This document shows positions 1-10,784 of a stretch of 64,000 nt of DNA, piece after piece (the stretch's first letter is position 1; each line of letters opens with the position of its first letter). The notes beneath the pieces are model-generated. The model was not told where the DNA came from. It searched no databases and was given only the letters and a program-made list of their open reading frames with translations. The stretch spans positions 22,723,001 to 22,787,000 of the forward strand of contig NC_059478.1 in assembly GCF_018139145.2 (NCBI RefSeq), written 5' to 3'. Source of the DNA: Gymnogyps californianus. Taxonomy: Eukaryota > Chordata > Aves > Accipitriformes > Cathartidae. A program made the translations under genes and the position numbers.

Positions 1-1911
1 AGATGTTTAACTCACCACAAACATCAACATTTTGTTTATTTAACAAAGAGCTTGAGGAGTTCATGTGCCTCTTCTGGAGTCACGTTGTACGCTCTTTTCT
101 GAGACTACTCCCGCTGATGTCAAACTCTCCTGGCTTGTAATTTTGGCTTGAGGCTAACTGCACTGCATTAATTGAGAGGAGGACTGTGAGGCTGCAGGCC
201 TGTGAATAAAACAAGGTATGCCTTCACATCCACAGATAGCAGTTGCCTGAAAAATAACGGCAGGGAGATGAAGGAAAGAAATAGAATATCTGCAGGAAGT
301 TAAACCTTCTTTTGCTGGTACAAAGAATAAATTCATTTTTCCCCTTCTGAAATAAAATTCCGTAGCAATTCAGAGTTGTATAATTAGAATCATCCAATAT
401 CAGGATAAGTCAAAAGGCACCAAAAAAAGTGACAGTTGTAAAAAAGGCAGGTAAATTTTCTATCGCGTTTCACCTATCGGAGTCTTTGTGACTCTTTTCT
501 CCTGTAGCTTTTCTCTTAAAACCTTATGTAGGAAAAAGCAAGTCCTACTCACCCTGCTTCCTTTAGACAAACTGCTTCTGTTCTGAAGCCAAAAGTATAT
601 GAATCGCACATTGTACTTGTTTCTTTTATTTATTCCCCATGTCTATCTTCAGCCTGGAACCTTGAGCTACCAAAAATAAGTCAGAGGAAAACGCTAGTGG
701 GATTTTCATCATTTAAAATAAATGCATAAATGGTCCCTGATCAGGACAGCTTTCAACTACCCAAAGTGTTTCTGCAGTGGTGCACCACATTGGTTGAATA
801 TCAGGCATTAGTCCTGCTGAAATATATGAAAAACATTAACAAGGTGGTAACGCCACTTCACAACCAACTCAGTTACCAGAATTGTGTTCCTAATTCATAT
901 TCACCTTACAAAGGAGCTGAGAGTAAAGCAGACTAAGAACAGACTCTCAGTTACAGCAGCAAGTGAATGCATGCTGGAACACTACAAGCTTTTGGTTTTG
1001 CTTTGCACATAATGGAAATGTTGCTTAAGAGTTGTTGAGCAATCTCCTGTAAGGAAATCTGTGATTATGAGAAACTTTTTCCTAAGGGATTTTCTATGTT
1101 TTGGAAGATGTTATGTGCTTTGATTTGTGAGGTGTTTGAACTTGAAAATGCCTGGGGGTGGGGGTAAAGGCTTTTTTGTTTGAGTGCTTGGTTATTTCGG
1201 TTTTGTTGTTTGGGAATTTTTCTGCACTGTAAGCCCAATAAACAGTTGTTTCCCTAATATTTTTTTTTCCCCAAAGAGAGGTAGCTTCTGTTTTGTTATG
1301 GCCTCCTTGACTGCACTGATAAGCCAAAACCCAGCATAAGGTGCATATTTACATATTGCACAATTTCAGGCACTTTTGTGATGCCACCAGACTGCAGCTG
1401 ATTCGGAAACAAATGAAGTCACTGGGAACATTTTCCCTGACCTCACAGGGCTTTGGGAAGGCCTGTGAAGATCATTTCATTAATCTAGTAATTTCGCTTG
1501 TGAACATCACCAGGAAAGTTGAAGCACACAGGTAGTAAGATCTCACACTAGAAATAATGACAGGTTCACTGTTAAAGGGTAAGGAAACATGACTCAGTCA
1601 GTCCTTCTGGTCCCCTCTCCCATTTCTCATGTTTTGGGAAGCTAATTCTTTTCTGGAGGTCTGGCTGGGTCTTTTTGTCACTATAGGGCCAAGTCCCATC
1701 TGGGAATTGTCCAGCATGAAAGTGTTTAAATGAACACACTTCTACTTGGTCTGACAAGTGCCTTCTCTCCATGTGGTTTATTCTCTGCTTGCCACATCCT
1801 AGAGGCAGTGTCCAATTAATAGCAATTTAATAAAAGTAGGTTTGCAGTTATGTGTACACAAAAACTGTGAAGCATTTTTTACCTCTCAAATTGTTTTAAT
1901 CACTTCCTTTC
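1..1911. other. Gene-free unique sequence
   Basis: AT-rich sequence with frequent stops in all frames and no recognisable gene. The only local peculiarity is a short G-rich patch near 1147-1165 (two runs of five G separated by one T). The last five bases, ctttc, are the left target-site duplication of the LTR that follows. Confidence 0.6.
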
Positions 1912-2038
1912 TGTCATGGTTTAACCCCAGCCGGCAACTAAACACCACGCAGCCACTCGCTCACTCTCCCCACCCAGTGGGATGGGGGAGGGAATCGGAA
2001 AAAAAAAACAAAAAACTCATGGGTTGAGATAAAGACAG

Positions 2039-2044
2039 TTTAAT
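2039..2044 (-). promoter_or_regulatory. LTR poly(A) signal ATTAAA
   Basis: TTTAAT on the plus strand is ATTAAA on the minus strand. It sits just before the conserved CTGTCTTTATCTCAACCCATGAG block, at the same place as in the other family A LTRs. Confidence 0.6.
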
Positions 2045-2226
2045 AGGACAGAAAGGAAGAAAAATAGTTATAATGATACTAATAATAATAAAATTACAAT
2101 AGTAATTAAAAAATAATTAGAATATACAAAACAAGTGATGCACAATGCAATTGCTCACCACTCACCGACCGATGCCCAGTTAGTTCCTGAGCAGCAATAC
2201 ACCCCCTCCCAGCCAACTCCCCCAGC

Positions 2227-2233
2227 TTATATA
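2227..2233 (-). promoter_or_regulatory. LTR TATA box
   Basis: TATATAA on the minus strand, directly after the CATGCCCAG sequence shared by the family A copies. It marks the U3 promoter of this LTR, which would drive transcription leftwards. Activity is not known. Confidence 0.55.
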
Positions 2234-2505
2234 CTGGGCATGACGTCATATGGTATGGAATATTCCTTTGGCCAGTTTGGGTCAGCTGTCCTGGCTGTGT
2301 CCCCTCCCAACTTCTTGTGCCCCTCCAGCCTTCTTGCTGGCTGGGCATGAGAAGCTGAAAAATCCTTGACTGAGTATAAACACTACTTAGCAACAATTAA
2401 AAACATCAGTGTGTTTTCAACATTATTCTCACACTAAATCCAAAACACTGCACTATACCAGCTACTAGGAAGAAAATTAACTCTATCCCAGCTGAAATCA
2501 GGACA

Positions 2506-4906
2506 CTTTCCAATAGGAAATAGCAGCCATAGCATTATTCCTTTCCAATAACACAGTAGAGCTCATAAAACAGTAAATAAACTCAGTCTCTTGTCTACTT
2601 GGTAGAAAAAAAATATTGGACTGCTGCCATCTTTTGGTTACGCTCTATGATAATTGCCATCAATTAGAGGTTGTTTTCTAAACCAAACACAGGAAGAAAG
2701 TATTCTCAAGACATTTATGAGTTCATTGTAATAAAGGGAATTCTCTAAATAAATACAAATCCAGGAACATTTTCTCTTTAGTCACTAAAGTTTCAGAAGC
2801 AACTTTAGTGTATTTGTACAAGGATCTATAGGAAGGCCTGTTTGAGGCAACAGAATTTCAGGACACTTGAAAACAAACAGTAGATTTTAGATTTTTTGTA
2901 ATTACAGACTCATCACTATATAACTTGTGATCCTTGGTTTTGCATTTCATTCTTTGCTTTGTAAAACTATTTTATATTTCACCACTTCCATGAATATATA
3001 GCTGTATTTTCTGAAGTCTTTACCAATCTGTCCTTATGATGTTTGGGACTTAATGTGCCCTCACAGACCTGAATTATCAGAAGCCTTGAATGCTGACGTC
3101 TCTGGTCCATCCAAGTTAAATGGCAACACGTGGGCAGAGTTAGAGACTATAGAGGGAGTAAGCACAAGCTCCCCATTGGTTTTGCCTTTATGTCAGCCGA
3201 TGAGCAATGACTAAAACTGCAAGCTTCTATCACTGGTCCAGCTTTCTCAAACTGTAAATACATCCACAGCTGTTTCATTTAGGAGACCAGAACACAATTG
3301 ATGCAAGGAATACAGTTTACAAACAATTTAGCAGCTGAATGAATATAGCTCGCAAATTATCACGCCAGCTGGAGTGTTTCAGAAAGTGTTCAGGAAGACA
3401 TACACAAAACTAATTCTCTTAATTTCAGTGAGAAATCAAGATGAGAGCCTCCTACTTCTTGGCAGTCCTTTGATAAACAGCAGAAGAGATTAAAAAAAGA
3501 AATTATTGCAACAAAGCTGTGGTTTCTTGAGATTCTATGATAATTCCTCTAGTCCACACTATCTGCAGCTGGAATTTCACAATATAGGGATAGAACATGT
3601 CTTTTCATGCTCAAGGTGCAGAATATTTTCCACTTAACCTTTAGCAATATATAGTCCACCATGGAATTAGTTTTATTACTGTTCTTAAATATATATGTTA
3701 AGTTAGTGCCCAAAGGTACTAATCTAATCGGTAGTGGAGATGCTTGTGTTTGGTAATGCGGAAACATAGGTTACCTATATCCTGCCAGGCTTATGGTCCA
3801 TTTGATCAGGATATTTTTATTTCATTCATGAAGCTATAAAATGCAGTATATTAACTAAACCCTTATGTCACTGATGGGGAACCTGTGGCACACAGGCCAG
3901 AAATGACAAACAGTGCAACAGTCAATGGTACACAAGCACAAATAAAATGGCCATAGCTGTGGAACAGCCTCTGGATGCCAAAAGGAACAAAGCTACAGAG
4001 TGACCTGGAGGAATTAGGGTAAGAGGCAGGGGAATATTTTGCGCGGACATAAAAAGTCTTCTCCATCACCAATTAATTCTCTTCCATCTATCTGGAAGCT
4101 TTCCTAAAACTGACATTTAATTTCAAGGCTCAGAAAATATGATTCCTTCTAGGTAATTGCTTTCTCTAGTAATAAAGTTAAATACAGTAAAAGATCTTTA
4201 AACATCCCAAAAAGTTAGTAGGAAGCAGGCTTTCATATATGGCTCTAGTACAAAGCACTGCCCTATCCCAACCTGTGTGGAGCTACATAACTCACTCAAA
4301 GATAGGTGTTGCACAGAAAATGCCAGCATGTCTTTAGGAAAACACAGATTGAAAATATTTGCAATATATATTACAGTCCTATAATGTTAGTTGTACTTAT
4401 TTCAGTGTATATAAACTCATGTATTTAAAGTCTATAATCTACCTGACCCATTTGATGGCTGCACCAAGTATACATGCAACATGCCCCCGCCAGGCCAAGG
4501 TGATTGTTGATGAAACGCAAACAGGAGAGAACTCCAGATCCAGATGTCCACACCCAGTAGCGACACCAGCTGTTAGAAAATAACATCTTTACCCTTTTGA
4601 ACTGGGCAAAATACATCGTATAACCATCAAGGACATGAAATAAAGGTATTTGCAGTGGAGTTTTCAGTGTCAATTCTCAGGGTATAACTGTGCTTTATAT
4701 AGTTGAAAAAAGTTCTACCGGTGAAAGAAGTTTGATATAGCAGCTTGTGACTCCACAAAGGAATAAACAGTCCACACTCGCTGTCAAGCTGCGATATGTT
4801 ATTACAGCGCACCACGTTCAGAGCAGAAAGCAGACTTGCTATTAATTTGAAACTTAAAGAAGGACAAGTTGAATTTCTCTCAATAAGGAATGAATGCTTT
4901 AATGAT
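2506..4906. other. Gene-free interval between LTRs, with a possible old DNA-transposon end
   Basis: Mostly unremarkable AT-rich sequence. Around 3870-3910 the text (gatggggaacctgtggcaca followed by caggccagaaatgacaaa) resembles the GGGGAACCTGTGGC-type ends of old hAT-like transposons, but I cannot define the other end. No gene is recognised. The last five bases, atgat, are the left target duplication of the next LTR. Confidence 0.5.
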
Positions 4907-5168
4907 TGTCCTGGTTTCGGCTGGGATAGAGTTAATTTTCTTCCTTGTAGCTGGTACAGTGCTGTGTTTTTGATCCAGTGTGAGAATACTGTTAACACAC
5001 TGATGTTTTAGTTGTTGCTAAGTAGCACTTATCTTAAGCCAAGGACTTTTCAGTTTCCCGTGCTCTGCCAGCAAGCAGGTGTGCAAGAAGCTGGGAGGGA
5101 GCAGAGCCGGGGCAGCTGACCCGAACTAGCCAAAAGGATATTCCATACCATAGAACATCATGCCCAGT

Positions 5169-5175
5169 ATATAAA
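5169..5175 (+). promoter_or_regulatory. LTR TATA box
   Basis: TATATAA in the U3 of the forward family A LTR, at the same position as in copy 3. It would direct transcription rightwards into the 5.5-8.3 kb interval. Confidence 0.55.
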
Positions 5176-5366
5176 CAGGGGGGAGCTGGCCAGGAGGTGT
5201 GGATCGCTGCTCAGGCATCCGTCAGTAGGTGGTGAGCGATTGCATTGTGCATCACTTCTCTTTTCTTGGGTGTTATTTCTTTTTTTTTGTTATATTCATT
5301 TTCATTACAATTATTATTATATTATTATTATTATTAGGTAGTAGTGTATTTTATTTTACTTTAGTT

Positions 5367-5372
5367 ATTAAA
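5367..5372 (+). promoter_or_regulatory. LTR poly(A) signal ATTAAA
   Basis: ATTAAA just upstream of CTGTTCTTATCTCAACCCA. The same hexamer is in the same place in copies 1 and 3, so it is the likely retroviral polyadenylation signal. Confidence 0.6.
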
Positions 5373-5483
5373 CTGTTCTTATCTCAACCCATGAGTTTTA
5401 CATTTTTTTCTTCCTCCCCACCCCACTGGGAGGGGGAACCGGCTGCGTGGTGCTTAGTTGCTGGCTGGGGTTAAACCACGACA

Positions 5484-8287
5484 ATGATGATTTTCTTCCT
5501 TAATTTCAAGGTTCCGGGAAAGACTTCTATGAATTTTCATAGAAAACAGAAGAGGCCTTTTGATATCAAAGTGACCCTTAATTTAAAGTATTATTTAATT
5601 TAAAGTATTACTCAGCCAGCACTGCAGAGATTACATTTGCTTTAATATAAGAGTGTGTGTGAATTTACCAGATTGTGTTGTGGATTTCCTTGTAGTGCAC
5701 ACCCACAAGGCTCACGCTGGCCACAACTGATGCAATGAACTATGCCTTCAGCATGGAAATGAGCTTGATGTATGTTGAATACTAGAAATTAGACAGTTCA
5801 TAATACAATTTACACTACTTCAGACTGTTAAAAAGTGTTGCCTACAACATCTCTTCTCCATAGGTCTATAATTGGTCACTGAGCTGACAAAACAAAATGG
5901 CTTTGTGGCACGTCTCCGAACATGGCAGGCTTAACCACTTTGTTTCAAGTAACCGCAGCTGACGTTGATGAACTGGCATTACTGCTGAGGAAAAGCTGCC
6001 CAGATGCGCAGCTGCAGGAAACGCTGAACACAGCTTAGGATAAAACAGGGAAAACAAAAGAGCCATTTGCAGCTCTCAAAGCTTTAATGTGGTCTACAGC
6101 CTGATTTGAAGTAGTGGCTGCATGCCTCTCCCTTACCCACAGACTCCAGACTGAGATGAGGAAAAACATGGTTTAGGGCAACTTATTTTTGTTATTATTG
6201 TATTAACTACCTGTTAGCCCAGCTGAGCGGACCTGTCAACTTTCCAGACATCAGTGGTACAGTGGCTCCCAAGCACATCTCAGGACTTTATAAAACAAAC
6301 AAACAAAAGCAAAGAAAAACATACAAATACACAACATTATCCTTCTCAATATCTCCCATATTCATATCAGCTTGACCAAAAATAAAGATCTAGACTCACA
6401 TGCACTGCTGCAAGTAGACAGTGCTTTTTGGTCTACTACTACTCATGGTTTCCCTGCCAGTGACTGATCTAATATAATCTGCTTAGCTGGCACATAAGCA
6501 CTAGTTCAGCTCCTTCCCCACCTACTTTCCTCCCTCTACATCTAGAATTCACAGATGCCCTTGAAGATTTTGTCTCATTTGCCTGCATTTATAACAGAGC
6601 AAATACAAGTGTGCATCAGTTACACATATTTCAAACGAGAAGTTCTCTTGCAAAGGGCATTTGAACCTGTAAAATTTGAGTTCCTGGTAGAAACTCTCTT
6701 CTTAGATAAAGGAAATTCAAAGTAAGAGCAAGGTTTGACTCTTTGTAGATTGGGATACTAGAGATGGTTTCTTTCAGTTTTACTCTTTCCCACTGACCTG
6801 AGACAAATAAGAAGCAGCTTCAGAATCTAACCGAACCTGCAACAGTGTACAGCTGCAGAGCAAAACTGCTCGTGTTGGTTGGTAGCCAAGAATAAAAAGG
6901 AAAATGGAAATTACTCCACCTATGTCCCTCAGAGTACTTAGTTTTTGTGGAAACCTTTTCCTATATGAGGCACTTTCTTCTGCTTATTTACTGAGAGTAA
7001 ACCACAAGCATCAGCAAAAAGTGATTTGTGCCATGCTATGAAATCACAGTGATATACAATGGTCTAGGAACAAAAAATTGTCTAGGAACAAAAAGCATTA
7101 TACAAACTTCAGAGCTCTTTCTGACCGCAAGCGAAAACCCACATTTCTTCCTGGTGACAAGTGTTATGCATCTGTACTTACAGAAATGTGTAAGAAACAA
7201 CTGTCAAATTTGGCTGACATTGAAGCAAACACCTCCAAATATAGAGGGTGGGAGGGAAAAGAGGGGAGGAACATCAAAACATCTTTATCCTCCTGAAATA
7301 TATGTCTCGTCTCAGTTAATAGAGAAATGACAGGAAACGGAGCTTGGGAGGACCACAAGCAGTCATCTAGACCTTCACCCTGTGCACCAGCTCCATGGTG
7401 ACTCAGAGTGGTGTGTCTCATCTAGCAACGTTTTCCTAGCACATCCTGGAACAGATAGCTGCTTCCTAAAGACATCCCAGTCATGACCTAATTAGTTTTG
7501 AGCTTGCTAATTCTAAGATATTTTTGACTGAATTATTGAGCTACAAAGAGCAGAATTGCAGCTGTGAGCTGAATTATACCTACCTCCACCAAGCAATTTT
7601 TTTTTTTAATCCTCCATCTTTTAAAAGATGAGGGCCTGCCAACCTCTGGAAACCAGTTATGTCAGAAAAAGTAGGAATGAAGCCTCAAGAGTGCTAGCGA
7701 GCACAGCATGCAGCCCTTTCACAGAGTCAGGGTTGTTTCTTGCATCAACTTGAGTGAACGAGAGGGGTTTTTAACATAATCCTGTAAGCAAACTATACTG
7801 ACAAATCCAAAATATCACAGAGAATGCCACTGTATTTAAAGGATGTCATTAATATGGCACTACGAGAGTAAAGGAAAAGAAAGAAAATGAAGAAATAGAA
7901 CTGCAAAACAAACAACAAAGGAATACGGAAGAAAATCACTGTCAGAGGATGAAGCATTTTGTATTAGTAGATCATGTTCGTTCCCACTTGCTTCTGACCA
8001 AAGCAAGGTCTTCTGTGCTCTTTTCCAGTGGTGCCTACACAACTGCAATGCATCTGCCTTGCTCCTTGGCTCCTTGGAGCTGTTCAGTATTTTAGGTGGA
8101 ACACAACGCAGCAGAAGGCAAAGGGGGGGGATCATGGGAGCTGACCAAGCATCCTGCACTACAGCAATTCAAGGCCTCTGAGCAACCCCAGGCTGAGCCT
8201 TCATCTAACTCCGACCAAAGGCTGCAGCAGCCTCTGGAGCAGAATACAGACAGTCAGAAACACTATGATTTTATCGTTATAGCAAAG
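5484..8287. other. Gene-free interval between two forward LTRs
   Basis: About 2.8 kb with no retroviral gag, pro, pol or env similarity, so it is host DNA rather than the inside of a provirus. It contains a short tandem duplication at 5578-5610. No gene is recognised. Open segments such as 7860-8159 on the minus strand are short and have no recognisable domain. Confidence 0.6.
5578..5610. repeat. 16-bp direct tandem duplication
   Basis: The 16-mer ttaatttaaagtatta occurs at 5578-5593 and again at 5595-5610, separated by a single T. The copies are identical, which suggests a recent slippage or micro-duplication event. Confidence 0.85.
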
Positions 8288-8551
8288 TGTCCTGGTTTTG
8301 GCTGGGACAGAGTTAAGTCTCTTCTTAGTAGCTGGTACAGTGCTGTGTTTTGGATTTAGTGTGAGAATGATGTTGATAACACGCTGATGTTTTAGTTGTT
8401 GCTAAGTAGCGCTTATCTTAAGCCAAGGACTTTCCAGTTTCCCATGCTCTGCCAGCAAGCAGGTGTGCAAGAAGCTGGGAGGGAGCAGAGCCGGGGCAGC
8501 TGACCCGAACTAGCCAAAGGGGTATTCCATACCATGGAACGTCATGTCCAG

Positions 8552-8558
8552 TATATAA
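8552..8558 (+). promoter_or_regulatory. LTR TATA box
   Basis: TATATAA in U3 of family A copy 3, matching the position in copies 1 and 2. Confidence 0.55.
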
Positions 8559-8757
8559 ACAGAGGGGAGTTGGCCGGGAGGCGCGGATCGCGGCTCGGGA
8601 ACTAACTGGGCATCGGTCAGCGGGTGGTGAGCAATTGCATTGTGCATCACTGGGTTTTTTTCTCCCCCCCCCCTCCTTTTTTTGTTATATTCCCTTTCAT
8701 TACTATTATTATTATATTTCATTATTACTATTGTTAGTATTATATTTTACTTTAGTT

Positions 8758-8763
8758 ATTAAA
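8758..8763 (+). promoter_or_regulatory. LTR poly(A) signal ATTAAA
   Basis: ATTAAA before CTGTTCTTATCTCAACCCA in family A copy 3, matching the other two copies. Confidence 0.6.
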
Positions 8764-8885
8764 CTGTTCTTATCTCAACCCACGAGTTTTACTTTTTTTC
8801 CTTTCCTCCTCCTCACCCCACTGGGAGGGGGGAGGGGGAAGCGGCTGCGTGGTGCTGAGTTGCTGACTGGGGTTAAACCACGACA

Positions 8886-10784
8886 CAAAGGATTAGCCCA
8901 TGTCTTCCAAAAGCACATTTGGGGCTACTGCTCCCTCGCACACACTCTCTTTCAGCACTGTGTAGCAGACCTTACTGGTAATGCACCGAGAAAGGAAACT
9001 GCTCCAAAGACAGAACATTGCACAACAACATTCCACTTATGTGGTACTGATCAGATGCCAATTATGTATCATTAAGTATTGTGTTTGGATAGTAAATCGG
9101 GCAGACTCAGCTAAAATAACACAGCTTGTTTTACTAAATCTTTATGTAAATAAAACTATTGTACTGTTCCTATTCCATACTTATTGCTTCTCCCTATGGG
9201 CCGGATTCTGCCTTTCCTCTACTCAGTAGAAACTAATTTCATAAGTTTTTCATTAGTTTCACAATGTACATTTCACAACATACAATAGTCACAAATTTGA
9301 CCTTTCTCCAGCCATTTTCTGCAAAACTTCTCTCATTCTCTGTGAGATACAACCATTTCTTCATCACTTTCCCTGAAGGCAGAATAAAAAAGACACAGAT
9401 CATATGTCATTTACTTCCGGATATACGAAATATTTCCCCAACTCCTAAATGGAATGCCATGACGCATCAAGGATCCGGAAGGACTAGTGATGCTGTTGTG
9501 GTCTATCAAAGTGCAAATGGAGTCCAAAGTCAGTGCAAGCTGTAGATACATGATATACCAACCAACTTTGTAAGTGAACAATTAGACATCAATGGAAAAT
9601 GAAATCCAAATGAATTTAAATTAGGAAGTCACTCACTAGTAACAATTATCAAACTAAGAAGGTTCTCATACATTCCCAAAAAATCAACAGGCATGGATAT
9701 CTAATGTCTGTACTAACCACTTTCTCCAAATCTTGACTGAAAAACGAGCATAGCTGGCTTTTCAGAAGGGCTGCCTTTATTTACAGAGGTCAGTAGGTTG
9801 GATCAGCCAACCAGCACAGAACACATCTTTGGACTAGGAGACTTGCCTATGCAGGTTTCAGTAAGTACTGCCAACAGCCAGTTAAGAAAGTGTGCATTAT
9901 CTTGCAGAATTACAGAAGTCTTCAAGGAACACAGTGTAAAGAAATCTAATATAAACTGACTACAAACACATAGTTTGCACACCCAATAACTGTGAAGAAC
10001 TTGCAAGTACAAATATTTCAAAAATATGTGTTGAAGAGACATAGGAAAAATAAATAAACATTGGAGAAACTGTTTGCATTTGTCTTATAGCGTACAGAGC
10101 GTTACTGAACATGTACCTACCTAGTGACTTTGACAACTGTTCATTTGTGTACTCTGTTGTGGCAATAGATAATTAGCTTCTCACTGTATGGGCACTGCTT
10201 TCCAAAGTGGAAGTTTGCTTTAAGGAGTTTGATGATGGAAATGCAGGAGACTAATGACAAAATATACAGCAAAATACTTCAGCACAAGCATGAACTCAAA
10301 ATTGCGAACCAAGTGACCGCTCTAGGAAATGAATGGGACTTGGCAAGGGTGATATTTATAGCTGTGATGTAAAATGAGACCTCAGGTAGACTCTGCTTTA
10401 TATCAAGAATCATTTGTCTCATTTGTCCACTGACAAAAATTGGAACAAAAACATTGCATTAGGTTCACTCAATCTACTCATAAATCTCATGATATATGAA
10501 AAACTGAAACAATTACATTTAGTCAAAATACTTGCCATTTGAGAGGTATATTGGGGTGTCTCCAATATACTCTTGGATGTACTCTTCAAGCAGAAATGTG
10601 GGTATATATCCTGCATACATATCGTTAGTGAACAATAGTGGAATCCCCCAAAAACCAGCCAATACACAAAGTTGGTCAGACTCATTGGAAATGCATGCAG
10701 AAAAGGAAGAGATGAAGAAAATAAATGTCCATGTGCTTTAAAATACCCATTTCCAGATCATCGTACATAAGTTCAGATTGATCG
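8886..10784. other. Gene-free interval
   Basis: AT-rich unique sequence between LTR copy 3 and the family B LTR. All frames are short. No RNA gene, repeat or conserved domain was recognised. Confidence 0.55.

Larger units (their letters stand above)
1912..2505 (-). mobile_element. Solo LTR, family A (endogenous retrovirus, ERVL-like), copy 1
   Basis: A 594-bp solo LTR in reverse orientation. Read on the minus strand it begins TGTCCTGATTTCAGCTGGGA and ends GGGGTTAAACCATGACA, so it has TG...CA termini. It is flanked by a perfect 5-bp duplication ctttc (1907-1911 and 2506-2510). A TATA-like TATATAA (minus, 2227-2233) and an ATTAAA poly(A) signal (minus, 2039-2044) sit in the order U3-R expected of an LTR. 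No internal retroviral sequence lies on either side, so the provirus was lost by LTR-LTR recombination. Its U3 differs from copies 2 and 3 upstream of the TATA box (it has a segment matching CCCAGCCAGCAAGAAGGCTG), so it is a separate subfamily. Class III (ERVL) is inferred from the 5-bp duplication; I recognise the family from other bird genomes but give no formal name. Confidence 0.93.
4907..5483 (+). mobile_element. Solo LTR, family A, copy 2
   Basis: A 577-bp solo LTR, forward. It starts TGTCCTGGTTTCGGCTGGGA and ends GGGGTTAAACCACGACA. A perfect 5-bp duplication atgat flanks it (4902-4906 and 5484-5488). The TATA box (TATATAA, about 5169-5175) and ATTAAA (5367-5372) are present. A small deletion of about a dozen bases after the TATA region, relative to copy 3 (loss of a stretch like GAACTAACTGGG), explains most of its shorter length. 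An AT-rich (ATT)n tract fills R. It shares its U3 subfamily with copy 3 (segment CTGCCAGCAAGCAGGTGTGC), not copy 1. Confidence 0.94.
8288..8885 (+). mobile_element. Solo LTR, family A, copy 3
   Basis: A 598-bp solo LTR, forward, starting TGTCCTGGTTTTGGCTGGGA and ending GGGGTTAAACCACGACA. It is flanked by a perfect 5-bp duplication caaag (8283-8287 and 8886-8890). TATATAA is at 8552-8558 and ATTAAA at 8758-8763. A C-rich run (8665-8674) and an (ATT)n tract lie in R. It is the closest relative of copy 2 and has the segment missing there. Its own duplication differs from that of copy 2, so the two are independent insertions and not the two ends of one provirus. Confidence 0.94.

Noticed and set aside
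4907..8885. The two forward family A LTRs as the ends of one provirus with a 2.8-kb interior
   Set aside because: Each LTR has its own target duplication (atgat and caaag), the outer flanks do not match, and the interior shows no retroviral protein similarity.
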